Shown: positions 20,394 to 31,700 of the stretch, one piece after another
How the letters are laid out: the number at the start of each line of letters is the position of its first letter
How positions within the stretch are numbered: position 1 is the stretch's first letter
Source: Phragmites australis
Taxonomy: Eukaryota; Streptophyta; Magnoliopsida; Poales; Poaceae
Direction of reading: 5' to 3'
NCBI RefSeq assembly: GCF_958298935.1
Contig: NC_084928.1
Location: 21,111,501 to 21,175,500, forward strand
DNA: 64,000 nucleotides
Position numbers and translations under genes: made by a program
Notes under the pieces: model-generated
Database searches by the model: none
Told to the model about the DNA's origin: nothing
Seen by the model: only the letters and a program-made list of their open reading frames with translations

Positions 20394-22514
20394 GGGTCGG
20401 ATCTCGATGATGAGTGGCGAAAAATGATGACACGATCATGGGGTAATGGATGGGGGCATTACGGTGACACAAGCGAAGAGGGCCAGCGATGGGAGAGACG
20501 GCGAAGCGGCTCGGATCTTTGTCGACGGTGATGCTCTGGCGGTCAATCGGTGATGGCGAAGGCTCTAACACGATCAGCGAAGGCAGACCATTCTTCTGGT
20601 GGCTTTGGCTGGGGCGGTGAGGCTCTGGAACGTTAGGTCGGCGAGCTCGACTGGGGCGGCAAAGGAGGCGGCGGCGGAAAGCTACGGATCTTCGCTATTG
20701 CGCTGGAACTCAACAAGTTTTGGGATGGGAATAGATCGAGGGGTTCATGGGGATCTTTATAGGTAGCTCAAGAGAGCTTGGGGAGGACCAAGACTCTCAG
20801 GCGACGGTGGAGATCAAGTCGAACGCAGTGGCCAGTCGTCTCAAGCAAAGACAAGAAGCAACCGGGCATCTTCGGCGCGGGCAGGACGGTGAGGGTGCGG
20901 ACGCGGCGCTGGGCTGCTGGCGCACGCGGGAATGGGCTGGAAGAGCGGGAGCATGCAAGCTTAGCTTGGGCTGGGCCAGGCAGGGGGAGAGCGGAGCGGG
21001 CTGAAAAAGACAGGCTGGCGGGCTGGGCCAGAGGGAGAGAAGAGAGAAGGGAAGGGCGGCCCAGGATGGGTTTTGTTTTTTTCTATTTGATTTCAATTCC
21101 AAAAGCTTTTGAATTTAAATTAAGCACTCAAATTCAAACCCAAAGCCACCAAATAAAACCAATAAAATAGAGGAGAACCTATATACCTAAAAACAACATG
21201 AATGCAAAATATACAAATATTTCTTATGTCAAATTAGATCTCCTTTTTATAAATTCTTGCAAATTTTATAAATTGGCAAAAATTGAAAATTAGGGTGTTA
21301 CACATCTACCACAAAGAGCATTTGCAGTTTGCCCAATGGGTACTAAAGAGCGACAAAGTCCATGAATCAGGCGAGCTGTCCTTCTACTCACTAATGGTGC
21401 AAAGGCTCTTTAGCATGCATGTACCCATTCACGAGATGTAGATCAAGGATCACAACCTTTGAGGGAAGCTACCTTATACGATTTGATCACTACGACGACT
21501 CTGCGGTGGTCACAAACCTGTTGACAAGGGAAACCTTCATGCTAGCATGACTCCCGGAGTGGCTCGGAGCAAGTACTCGAAGGGTTTCTTCACACACCCG
21601 AAGGCAGAGGCTGAGCCAAACACCATCATCGTCATCTACACATACCACAACCACTACCTCAAGATGGGAGAACGCATCATGGAAGCTTCATGGTGGCGAG
21701 TTCGTAGCGCGGATGGCTGGGTCTCCGAACTAGTAGATGACTTGGGCGAAGATATGGCCCGCAGAGGGAGAGGCCACCGCATCATTCAAGCTTGGGGCCA
21801 TGTGCTCCTCCTTTTCGATGACAAGCTGTGGGTTCCATCCTCCAAAAACACCCAATGGGTCCAACCTCTGCGAGCACCGTATAGCTTTGCAGACCATTAC
21901 ATGCTTAATGATGGATACTAGAACTTTGCAATACACGTGGGCTAGCACAAAGCCTTAGAGATCCACGGCAAGATAACCCTGCAGAGTTGGGATAACACAT
22001 GGTATGTGACTTTTCACAGACCTTCCCAAGGACTACATCCATTTCATCGGTTGGCGCGACCACCACGGCGGGGCTGAGTACTACATGTGGAGATGGGACA
22101 TCACAGGGAACATCCCAACCATCGTCAAGGCTGCTCCGGTAGCATCTCATTGGGCATCAGGCACCTGGTTTGTGCCATGCCTCAAGTAAGATGCCTTGCG
22201 AGAAGGGGACGGTAGTTTAGTATACACGTCGTGCATTGCTATATTGTATAGTCACGCGACGGACATATTTTGGAACCATCCATGGATAACCGAATAGATA
22301 GTATTATCATGTGAGGGATGTATTTTATTCTTACTACTCGATGATGGAAGGTCATATCCTAGTTTAATATATTTTTTCTTTTGAAATACAAGTTAACTTT
22401 ATCGTCTTTGGGAGTTGACTTCAGCCGGCCGAAGGGGGAGACTAAGAGAAGGGTACCACTCCACTGTCTAAATATTGCTCCCCAAATTCAGGACCAAAAC
22501 CACAAAGGGGCCGC

Positions 22515-23197
22515 TGTTGGGGGAATGTTAACACATTGGCCCCTTTTCGTTGACTTCAACCATAACAGCCAACCCCAAAGGCAAAGTAGCAAGACTAATG
22601 TCGAGACAGAGATGTTTTCCCTTATGCCCTGCAGGGGCTAGGCCCAAGGATGTACAGCGAAGGACTAGAGGTCTAAAGGTACGAATGATGGTACCGAAGG
22701 GAGCACACAAAGCAAAGAATAACGAAGGGTGAAAGTGGTAACAAAGCCCGGGAGGTGAAGCCTGGATGCGAAGACCGAACGGCGAATGGATGCGGCAAAG
22801 CACGAAGGACAAAGGGTACAAAGAATCCCAGAGGACAAATGGGTGGGACGCAAGGACCTTTGGACATAGAACGAAGGCCTTCCCCAAGAGAAACTTGTGG
22901 GTTAGCAAGAGTCTGGCGAGAAGACAACCGACAGAAATATGCCTGTAGCCCCAAGGGGGGACTGGATGTGGCTCCTTTGGGACACGTGTTGGGTTTAAGT
23001 AGTACATGGCAATGTAAATGTGCAGTGATAGTAATGCCCCAAGAATATTTTGAGGTATTCCTTAGGGTTAAAAGGAATATTCCTCTGGATATTCCTTAGG
23101 GTGGTTGAGGTATGGCTATAAATACCCCCACCTAACTAATGTGATAACAAGAAAAGGAACGATTATTACACTCACTATTTCAATCATGATCCCAGCA
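22515..23197 (+). repeat. Right (3') LTR of the Gypsy derivative
   Basis: Starts TGTTGGGGGAATG after the purine run ending at 22514 and ends CCCAGCA. The TATA box GGCTATAAATACC is at about 23113-23125. Slightly shorter than the left copy (683 vs 718 bp) because of small indels. Confidence 0.78.
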
Positions 23198-23202
23198 GAT
23201 AC

Positions 23203-23634
23203 ATATAATAACCCGACTCCAAGGATTATGCAATTGGAATAAGTAGCAAGGAGTAGACCACAAGGTTAAGTTGAATTGAGAAAAAAAACACTTTAAAGGA
23301 CACATGGTGTGAACTAATATAAAGCAACATCATAAGTTATTCTCATATGACAACATGTATATAAACCTACCCAACAAGAAAACAAGTTCTTCCTAACATA
23401 GACATATACAAGAACCAAGTCCCAACATAACCCATGTACCAAAAACTCTACGATTGATGTCAAATGGACATTAAGCATGCTCATGACTGAGATCGTGACA
23501 ATTCGAATTGATCATACACCCTGCAAGGGGTACAACTTTACCCACACAAAATGAGTCTGTCCACTTAGCCCCATGACAACCTTTTTCTCACCCATTCCCA
23601 CCCGTTGGTTCATCTCCATAGTGCAGAGTACCTA
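23203..23634 (-). repeat. E1 3' LTR, piece 4
   Basis: Continues the LTR broken at 5896. The landmarks AACCCGACTCCAAGGATTAT and AGCATGCTCATGACTGAGA align with 44765-45060 and 52035-52320 in the related minus-strand LTRs. Ends at the ACCTA duplication (23630-23634). Confidence 0.75.
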
Positions 23635-26600
23635 TGAAACGTCTCAAATCAGTAATCACATAATTAAGTAACCATGCATTATTAGTGTCATGATTAATTT
23701 TGGGGCAATTTATTTTAGCACACTAGAGCACTTCGCTTCGAGTCAATCGGATGAGAGAAGGAAATTCAGGAGAGAAAGGAATAGAATTCACATTCGAAAT
23801 ACCTTCCTTCTCTTGCATGTGGGACCCAATTGAGTGGTCAACCACTCCATTTCCCTCTCCCCCACATGTAGACACCCACTCCCTCACTCCCACCGTGCTC
23901 TCTCACCCTCCCATTTCCAACTGGCCAAGGAGAAGAGCATCCCCCTCCTTCTCAAATCCTCTCTCTTTCTCCCTCGATTCCTCCCTCTGGAAGCTGAATC
24001 GAGGTACACATGTGGTATTCATGTAATCACTAGCTCATAAGTTTCCCACCCATCCAATTCATTTGCGTTTTCCTGGAAGATTCGAGCCGTTCTTGATGTT
24101 TGTTGGTGTTCTTGCTTGAAGCACAAGGAACTGCGGTTGGAATCCTCTTCCCGACGATTCCTTTGTTTCCTTCATCACCCGGTGCTCACCAACCTCCAAA
24201 AGAACCGTGGGTAATTCCCTTAGGCTTCCCTCGGTAAGAATACATGAATTTGTGGGTCAATTTTTAGTTTGGAGCTAAGGTTGTAGAGTTCTCGAGTTCC
24301 TAAGCTTTGGAGAAAAAAAGAGAGGATTCAGATGAGATTTGTGCTAGGAGTCATGTTGCTAGGTTAGTGTGTGAGTTATAGACTCTATGAACTATCTCAA
24401 ACATATTTCCCTTTGGTTTGGAGAGGCTCGCAAATCAAATCAGCTGAGTTCCCCCCTCGAAGCAACCTTTCTGGATAGCCCGAATAGTCTGGGTATCACC
24501 TGGATGTTCCGACTAGACCTGGAACACTCCGATGGATTGTGATAAAAAAAATTGTTGTTTAGGGTGTAATTTGAGTCTAGAACCTTTTGTATAGTGTATG
24601 TCCATGTTTAGGTGGAATGGATTTAACATGTGAATCAAATCGATTGAGGAAGATCATCGAGAAGTGCAAGTCTGCCCAACCCGGATAGTCTAGGTTAAAC
24701 CCAGGGGGTCCAAGTAATTCACAGTGCTTTTAACCAAGCACCCTCGCTCAGAGCCTCACTCGGACATTTTAGCCTAACCCAAAGGTTCCAGACTCAACCC
24801 AGATCTTCCAAGTTAAATTCAAAAATGGCTAACCGAGAACCCCTGTCCGAAGTACAACCTGGAGGTTCCGAGTTTGACCCGAAGTCTCCAACCTCCTGTT
24901 ACCTTTTCTAAGTCGTTTAGATCATGAAGCATGCTATTATTTCACATGTCTTGTACCTTTTCTTGTTATTATGCATATTGTAGCATAGATTATTGCACTT
25001 CAATCATACTCATCATTGTATGCATTCTTCTTTAGTGAACGAGGACCGGGTCTATAGCATGACGTGGATGTGGTTGAAGGTGACACCGAGCCACACAAGT
25101 TCTGTAAATTCTGTGTGGGTAGCATTAGACAACCGCCTGAGTAGCAAGGCAAACATCTAATTATATTTCTCCCATTAATTTGGATCATATGTGTCTAATG
25201 TGATAAAATATTTATGTATGTTATGCATGCTATTGATTCGATGTTGGGTCTTGTATGGGTAGAACCTATGTTGTTGCATTGCACCCCCGTCTTGAGTTAT
25301 TGATGATCCATATCCTTGTAACCAGGGTTTAACTTGTTGTTGTCTAAATTCAAGGTCAATCGAAATGCTTAGTCATGCATAGGTTCTTCGGTAGAAGTCG
25401 AGCGGTGGTTCAACCCACGTTCATGAGCTATAGGCTTAATTACTTTCGCAATGATAATAATGTTGGGTTTATGATGTGGGTTGGATGAGTAGTGAGGATG
25501 AGACAAGATGTAGGCGGTGTTAGGGATGTTTTCTCCTGCCCTGATGTGGAGTTCCCCAGTGTAGGTCGGGAGAGGAGCCCGGACATCGTAGGACGCTTGG
25601 TCGTTTAAGCATCGATCGTTATTGCAGTTGGCTCTAGCACTTACCGTACTTAGCACATGTCGATCTAATGGTAAGATAAGCCAAATACCTCTACAGCTAT
25701 GACCATTTGAGCTTGCACATCAACGGTGTGAGCGGGTGGGCTTGTATTAGACACTTGAGGTTGCTCTGGGAGTTAACATAAGTGGGCTCCGCACTAAGCG
25801 ATGTCTGATTCAAATGGTTGGTGCTTATTGGAAATGGTTGACACGAGTACCCATTTGGGTGGACCTGTGTGGTCACTCAAGTCGTGTGGTCTTCAAGTCT
25901 TGTGGGTAAATTTGTACCCTTGCAGGGTGTAAAAACATTTCAGAATGCCGCGCACTCAGTCATGAGCATGCTTTTGTCCATTTGCAGCAGTCATAGAGTT
26001 ACGAATTTGGTTTGAGGTGGTCGATGTGTTGAGATGGTTCTTTACAGGTGTTATTACTATGGTTCCTTTTACATATATGTTTAGTTGATGGTTATGGGTT
26101 AGATAATTGTGTTGGTTAAGTCTAGATGATCACACATGTTTTTGTCAAATTTTGTTTTTGTATATAAATGTACTTAACCATGTGGCTATATTCTTGCTAA
26201 CATCCCAATTCATAATCCTTAAAGTCGGGTTATCTATAAGTACCCAATAAGGATTAAGTCTTACGAGTGCCTTCGTGCTCATGCTGCTCTTTCAGGTGCT
26301 ACTAGCGAGGAGGAGCTGCTTTTTGGTTACTTCACGCCTGCTGAGGGTGGTGGCAGGAATGAGTAGGCAACTGCTCGGCAGTCGTACTTTTGTGATGGAA
26401 CGTAAGGGTACATGGCTTCATCCTCCTTTGTTGTTATCGCTTTAGCTTCTGCTGCATAGTTCTCTTTTGTCTAGGAGTTGATTAGTTTTAGTCTCCTCCT
26501 AGGTCTCTTTTGCTGTAAATTGTAAGAAATTGTGGATGCAACTTGTAATATAATTTAATCACTCGCTTTTATTAAGCTTTGTTGTGTTGTGATATGTTGG

Positions 26601-26722
26601 AAAGGCATGTAAAACACGAGTCGAGACTACCAAAGTGGTATTTTGATGAATCATTGAAGTTGTGATTAAGTAAATGATCGATTTAATAATTGATTAGAAT
26701 ACTTTTTAGACGGTTCCTTACA
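23635..26722 (+). mobile_element. Solo LTR of the Tekay-like family, plus strand
   Basis: 3,088 bp, from TGAAACGTCTCAAATC to ...GACGGTTCCTTACA, flanked by exact ACCTA duplications (23630-23634 and 26723-26727). There is no internal region, so this is a solo LTR left by recombination between two LTRs. It belongs to the same family as 37775-40193 and 51521-54656, with diverged termini. Positions 24460-24900 hold a cluster of short TTCCGA/TCCGAG-type motifs. Short open frames are not convincing genes. Confidence 0.85.
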
Positions 26723-26876
26723 ACCTAGCCCCTGTAGGGAACGCACTAGGTCCGTTGTTCCTCTATCTCATCATACACACACATAACTCTTTTCCACACA
26801 CACCAAGGAGTCACGTGCCACACATCGATATGCAATGAGATAATCAGCTCATCCTTTCCCTATTTGGATATGTGGT
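26723..26876 (-). repeat. E1 3' LTR, piece 3
   Basis: A 154-bp island of the original E1 LTR between two insertions. It starts with the second ACCTA duplication and ends with the first GTGGT duplication (26872-26876). Confidence 0.65.
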
Positions 26877-28292
26877 TGTCGGAGGATTAACTCCTGTCGC
26901 AGGGATCCCGAGAGACCCCTTTTTAGAGATTCGGTCGGGGGGATGATCCTAAATAAGTTCGTTGGAGAAATGAATGAGAGTAAATGCAACGGCCGGTGGT
27001 GGGGGTGATCGACCTAGTGCAGGGAGAAGTAAATGCACCGAAATTTAGACAGGTTCGGGCCGCACGGGGGCGTAATACCCTACTCCTGTATGGATGCTAT
27101 AACTATCCTGAGGAAGTCCTTCAAGGATGTTGCTGGTTACAAGAATGTTGGCCTAACTAAGAGCTTGAGGCTCCTTGTTCTTCGGATGGAACTATGCTCT
27201 ACCTTGCTCACAGTGTCTACTATCGCCTGTGTTCTTCGTTCTTGGTGCTGTGTTTGGTCTTCTCCGAGAGAGCTCGAGTTCATGTTCGAGTCCAGAGAGA
27301 TCCTAAGGCCGTCCCCCTTGCTTCTGTGTGGCCGGCTATTTTAAGTACCTGCCGGCCGAGACATGCCCCGAATGGGAAGGAGGGGGCACAAGTTCCAAGA
27401 CCCCATGACTGGGAAAGGCGTCATCGCCCTGGCAACGGGCGCCGCGGAGAGGGCCCACCGGGCAGCCGCAGAACGACCCGGCGTGCCCGCCCTGTCTTGT
27501 TCTTCTGCCACAGCAGTGCGCCAGACAGAACGCCTTGGTCCTGATGACGTTATCCCAAGACAAACTGGATGACACGGGACGGGACCCGTGCAATTAATGA
27601 CCCCACGCCTCTCTGCCAAAACATGGCAGGAACTGACGCTGCGGCGGGAGCAGTTGGAGGTGTCAGGCCACGCACGCCCATTAAATGCGGCCTCGGACCT
27701 CTGACTGATTGACACCTCATCAGTGGGCCCTTCGGGGGCCTTTCTGGGTCGTCGGGGCACCAAGTGCTCGGGGGTACTGCTCGCATCCCTGAGCACTCTC
27801 TCCCGAGCACGCCTATTCTTGTCCTCGGGGTACCGGGTGCTCGGGGGTACTGTTCACCTCCCCGAGCACTTTCTCCCGAGTACTCTTGCACAATCCTTCG
27901 AGGAACCGAGTGCTCGGGGGCTGCCATGTGTAGCCTCGAGCACTCTCTCCCGAGCACTCTTATACGGATCCTCGGGGAACCGAGCGCTCGGGAGCTGCCG
28001 CACGCAGTCCCGAGCACTCTCTCCCAGAACTTAGCTCTTCTGATCATCGGGGGACTAGGGTGCTCGGGGGTGACCGGGCACCTCCCCGAGCACTTTCTTC
28101 CCGGTACTTTAGACTCTGTGGATCATTGGGCAACTGGGGCGCTTGGGGGCCACTGACTGTGGCCCCGAGCACCTTCTCCCGGGACTTGAGCTTTTCTCAT
28201 CCCACAGGAGGGACCTCGCGGGGTGGCGCCACATGGCGGGTGGCTGGCCTGGCCTCGGGACTCAGGGACCCCCAGTTCCTGATACACCGACA
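26877..28292 (-). mobile_element. Solo LTR (TGTCGGTGTATCAGG family), minus strand
   Basis: 1,416 bp, reading TGTCGGTGTATCAGGAACTG at 28292 to ...AATCCTCCGACA at 26877 on the minus strand. Flanked by exact GTGGT duplications (26872-26876 and 28293-28297). The motif ACAGGTTCGGGCCG near 27050 is common in LTRs of large grass Gypsy elements. No internal region is present. The promoter-distal half is GC-rich and contains the ~75-bp tandem repeat listed separately. Confidence 0.85.
27755..28210. repeat. ~75-bp tandem repeat, six copies, inside the solo LTR
   Basis: Six imperfect units each contain GTGCTCGGGGG, a short variable part, CCCGAGCACTYTCTCCC and a second variable part. The GTGCTCGGG and CCCGAGCAC arms are inverted partners, so each unit can form a hairpin. 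Units start near 27760, 27838, 27908, 27982, 28058 and 28137. Confidence 0.85.
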
Positions 28293-28297
28293 GTGGT

Positions 28298-28381
28298 GAT
28301 ACGGAAAGTGCTCAAGCCAACACAACCAACGATCGATGCTTAATCGATCTAAGCGGACATATGACAATCGAGACTCCATTC
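28298..28381 (-). repeat. E1 3' LTR, piece 2
   Basis: 84 bp aligning with the GGAAAGTGCTAAAGCCAACT region at about 52625 of the related LTR. Ends with the CATTC duplication (28377-28381). Confidence 0.65.
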
Positions 28382-28782
28382 TATAACACCCTAATTTTCA
28401 ATTTTTGCCAATTAATTAAATTTTCTAGAATTTATTTTTGAGCTTAAACAATTTCAAAAGAGTAAATGCTATTTTCATAAAAAGAGAATCCAATTTGACA
28501 TAGGAACTATTTGTTTGAGTGCATTCATGTTGAAATAGGCATGTAGGGTTTTCTTTGTTTTATTTGGTTTTCATTTGTGCCTTCTAATTTTAATTTGCTT
28601 GCTTTGATTTGGATTCAAAAGCTTTTGAAAATGATTTGAAAAAAAAGAAAAAGGTTAAAACTCTTTCTGGGCCGCCCTCTTCTCATTTCGACCCATCTCC
28701 CCGCGCCAACCCGGCTTCTCTCGCCCTCTTCTTGCCTGGGCCTCGCCAGAGCGCACCGTCCCAGCGTAGCAACAACAGCAAC

Positions 28783-31700
28783 TGTAACACCCTGATTTTC
28801 AGATTTCTCAAATTTCTAAAATTTTCCAAGAGTATTGAATAGCTTCACTAGTAGTATAGGTTTAAAACCTATTTTCTTAATCAATCAATCAATATAGGTT
28901 ATTATTTTGTGTGCATTGCATGCTGAGTTTTATTAGGAGCCAGGTAAATGCATTAGAGTTCTTTTTCCTTTTCTTTCTCTTTGGTGTTTTGAGTGAAAAA
29001 GATTTTGAAAAGGTTTTAACAAAACTCAGTAGTGAATAAGTTAAGGATATTAATGGTTGGAATTCAAAATCTTTGAATTCATCATCTATTCAATCCTTGA
29101 TCATACCTGATCCTTCTCCAGCTCAATTCAAATCTTATCCAAATTCTTAAAGTCAATCTCTCCTCTTTCTCAAATTCTACCCAAAATCTAAATTCAAATT
29201 TCTTATCTACTCATATTCGTGTTCAACCTCATCTTTTTCGTTTCTCTTAAATTCACTCCAAACTCAATTCAAATTCAAACCCTATTCAAATTTCTCTGCA
29301 AAAGTTTCTTTTCTAAACCCTAGATATACCTAAAGTGTGTTTGGGCTCAATCTTGCTCAAGTCCAAACCCTTAGCCAAGTCTTCTAGATGGCCCAATAAA
29401 GGATCCACGAAATCTGCAAATTTTCGCGGAGTCCTCGACAGCCTCATCTTCTCATGATGTTTCGGAGTTCAAAACTGCCTCAAATGCAAATCTTGACAAT
29501 ACCAAAGTGTAGGTCTCGTCGAGAGCTTCTATTTGAACCTATGGAAGTCACCTTTTGGATAATGGAGCTGGGAGTTATGGCCCCCGAAATCAGTGCTACG
29601 CAGAGAAGTCCGAGTTGAAATAGTTTATCTTGTGGTGCATTTTTGGAAATCAATATGACGTTTTCAGAAGTTCCAATTACTACCAAAGTTGTAGATCGTT
29701 TCGAGTACTACAATTTAGAATCAAGAAACATCCAATTTGGAGTCCGGACTATGGAGATATCATCCTCGGAATAGAGAGCTGCGAAAAAGGAAATCGTAAC
29801 CGACTCGAACTCGAATCCGATTCGTGTTCAGTTTGGACTCCACCTCAACCAGCCACCCCTAGCCCTATTTATATGAGTTGCACGCCCTCTCCTACCTCTA
29901 TTCCACGCCCCCAAGCCCTAGAAGTCACTGCTTCCCTGTCCGTACGTCGCCGTTCGCCGGAGCCGCCGCCGCCCTTGATGCGCTACGTCGTCTTCTCCGC
30001 GAATCCTCCTTCTTCGACCATCAAAGCAAGGTGAGGACCACTTTTTCTCCTCCCTTACTACTGTTTTATCATCATACTAAGTCCCTAGCCAAGCCCTAGC
30101 CCCGGCCAAAACCCGATCTACACCACCACGGTCGTCGCCGTCGCGGATAGCGGCGAGACAGCCGCGCTGTAGCTGATTGGCATCGATGTTCCTAACCGAC
30201 CAGTGGTCAAATCAAAAAGCCCTTTCACCGGTGCATGTCCCATGATGTTCCCCACGTCCTCACCAACCAGCTGGGCCAGTAGAGCAGCTAAACTACCGCA
30301 ATCAAGGTCGACATACCCGCTGTCCGGTTTCTGGACGTGTTCTACGCGCGCACCGGATTTGCATTCGCGTTCCCCGTCAATCTGAAAGCCGTATGGATGC
30401 ACCAACCATGTCACGGCGTGTCCCATGGATTCTTCTACGTTACCGTTGGAACTCATCCCCGTTTGTGCAGCGACACGACCAGACGCCATTACCAACCACA
30501 GCACGTCGCAGACATCAACTGTCTCATCTATGCTGATCATTCTTCCTCTCAGTGGATGATCTATCAAAATCCATGCCATAGCATTGTGTTCCCGGGTTAT
30601 ATGAACATCCTTGTTTAAACGATTCCTCAAAATTCATAGCCAATTTCTGGGAACGCGAGCGTCTTCGTTCCTGCATTTGTTCGCGGTCACCACCAAACCT
30701 GGAAGCAGTTATCGTTGTTTTGCCGCTACCTCGGATGACCCCTTCCAAAACCAACCATACTGGTGAGTTAGTCTTTCCGTGTTCTACGCTATGCTTCCCT
30801 CGTTTCACTGAAACACCACTAAAGCCGACATCAATGTCTGTGGCCACATGCCCGATCGCCATCTTCGACGAAACCCGAACCACCACCGCTACATAGAGTC
30901 ACCAGTAGTATCCTTAACCTAGAAGCACAACCTTCAGCCTTTTTGATCCATGTTAGGTGATCAATACTAGATCCCAGCGTATCCCTTCTTTAATCCAAGA
31001 TGTTACTTACATAGCATACCAAGTCAGCGCCACATCATTCTCCTTAGCCTAGTCAGTGAACTCTGGTATGCCCTACACTTCTTAAATCTTGCGCAATGAT
31101 GTTGTCAAGCCTGACACAGTGATTATGCAATAAAGCCTTTTCCTATAGGAAGATAGTTTCGGAAAATCAGCATTTTCTTTTCAGCCTAATCCATCTCTCG
31201 AAAGCTGTTCTCTTTTCATCTTAACTCCGATTTAGTCGATTCTTACGCCTAAATGTTCTAAAATCATCCCTATCCAACTATAGTGTTTTTAAAGTATTTT
31301 AATGATGTTTGGTATGTTGTTCTTACTGTTTGCTTTGTGTTGTTTGTTGGTAGTTCTCGCGATTAGTCGATAACGTTTCGGAGCAGTTCAAGGGACTTCA
31401 AGACCAAGATTTTGACAACACTGAACAGCATTGGGAAAAAGGCAAGTGTCCTTGGTCATATTGAACCTATGTTAGGGTTTTCCCTAGATTTTCCCTTATC
31501 ATCCCTTGGAACCTAGATGGTTTAAGGTTAGGTGTCTTTGTAGGTAGATTGCTTAGCCATGCTTTTGGGATATTGGGAAGTGTCATATACTTGACTAATG
31601 AACATATGCAACAATAGTGGTTAACTGGTTAATGGTCTAGCAACATGGAATCTTAGGCCTTGAGCAAAGTGGTTTTGGTGGTTGTCATGATTATGATGTT

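Larger units (their letters stand above)
11053..21302 (-). mobile_element. LTR-like element (TGTAACACCC...GTGTGACA family), minus strand, with nested CRM
   Basis: On the minus strand it runs from TGTAACACCCTAATTTTC at 21302 to the end (…GTGTGACA) at 11053, and is flanked by exact CATCT duplications (11048-11052 and 21303-21307). After removing the nested 12738-20393 element about 2.6 kb remains. It is alignable with 28382-35373 and in its distal part with 28783-32761. No coding domains are present and only one copy of the repeat occurs, so it is best read as a solo LTR. A TATA box (CTACCTATAAAGATCC, minus) lies at about 20751-20766. The distal part shares the ACGACGCAAGAATCGCT region with the other copies. 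Confidence 0.8.
10938..22187 (+). pseudogene. F-box-like (DUF295-type) gene, decayed and split by an insertion
   Basis: The + strand opens MDWAGLPWPVLQSIVDCF, the typical start of grass F-box/DUF295 proteins, substrate adaptors of SCF ubiquitin ligases. The frame continues to SSRAICA, then a TAG, then runs on. At 11052 it is cut by a 10.25-kb insertion and resumes at 21308 in the same frame once the CATCT duplication is removed (YHKEHLQFAQWVLKSDKVHE). Further on, frames separated by shifts read SYLIRFDHYDDSAVVTNLLT, SKGFFTHPKAEAEPNTI, MEASWWRVRSADGWVSE and finally KDYIHFIGWRDHHGGAEYYM, ending SGTWFVPCLK at the stop near 22187. Net length is about 1.0 kb, near 330 residues, normal for the family. 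At least one stop and two or three frameshifts make it non-functional. It lies in sense orientation between the LTRs of the 5897-23197 element, which suggests gene capture. Family assignment is moderate. Confidence 0.55.
5897..23197 (+). mobile_element. Non-autonomous Gypsy derivative carrying antisense ORF and F-box-like gene
   Basis: Two direct repeats (5897-6614 and 22515-23197) flank this element. The flanks GGTAT (5892-5896) and GATAC (23198-23202) look like a decayed 5-bp duplication of GGTAC. The LTRs carry a plus-oriented TATA box (GGCTATAAATACC) about 80-90 bp before their ends, and a purine run (ACAAAGGGGCCGC) precedes the right LTR, so the element reads on +. After removing the nested 11053-21302 insertion the interior is about 5.6 kb, with no gag, protease, RT or integrase. 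It contains an antisense PF04195-like frame and a sense F-box-like gene. I found no convincing primer binding site after 6614. The LTRs are clearly diverged, so this is an old insertion. Confidence 0.65.

Noticed and set aside
20747..21170. Frames of 85-130 codons on both strands
   Set aside because: Inside the LTR-like element 11053-21302, GC-rich leader region, no domain resemblance, and not conserved as frames in sister copies.
30524..30862. GSGKTT as a Walker A motif
   Set aside because: No leading hydrophobic strand, no Walker B partner, and the frame ends shortly after; not enough to call an ATPase.
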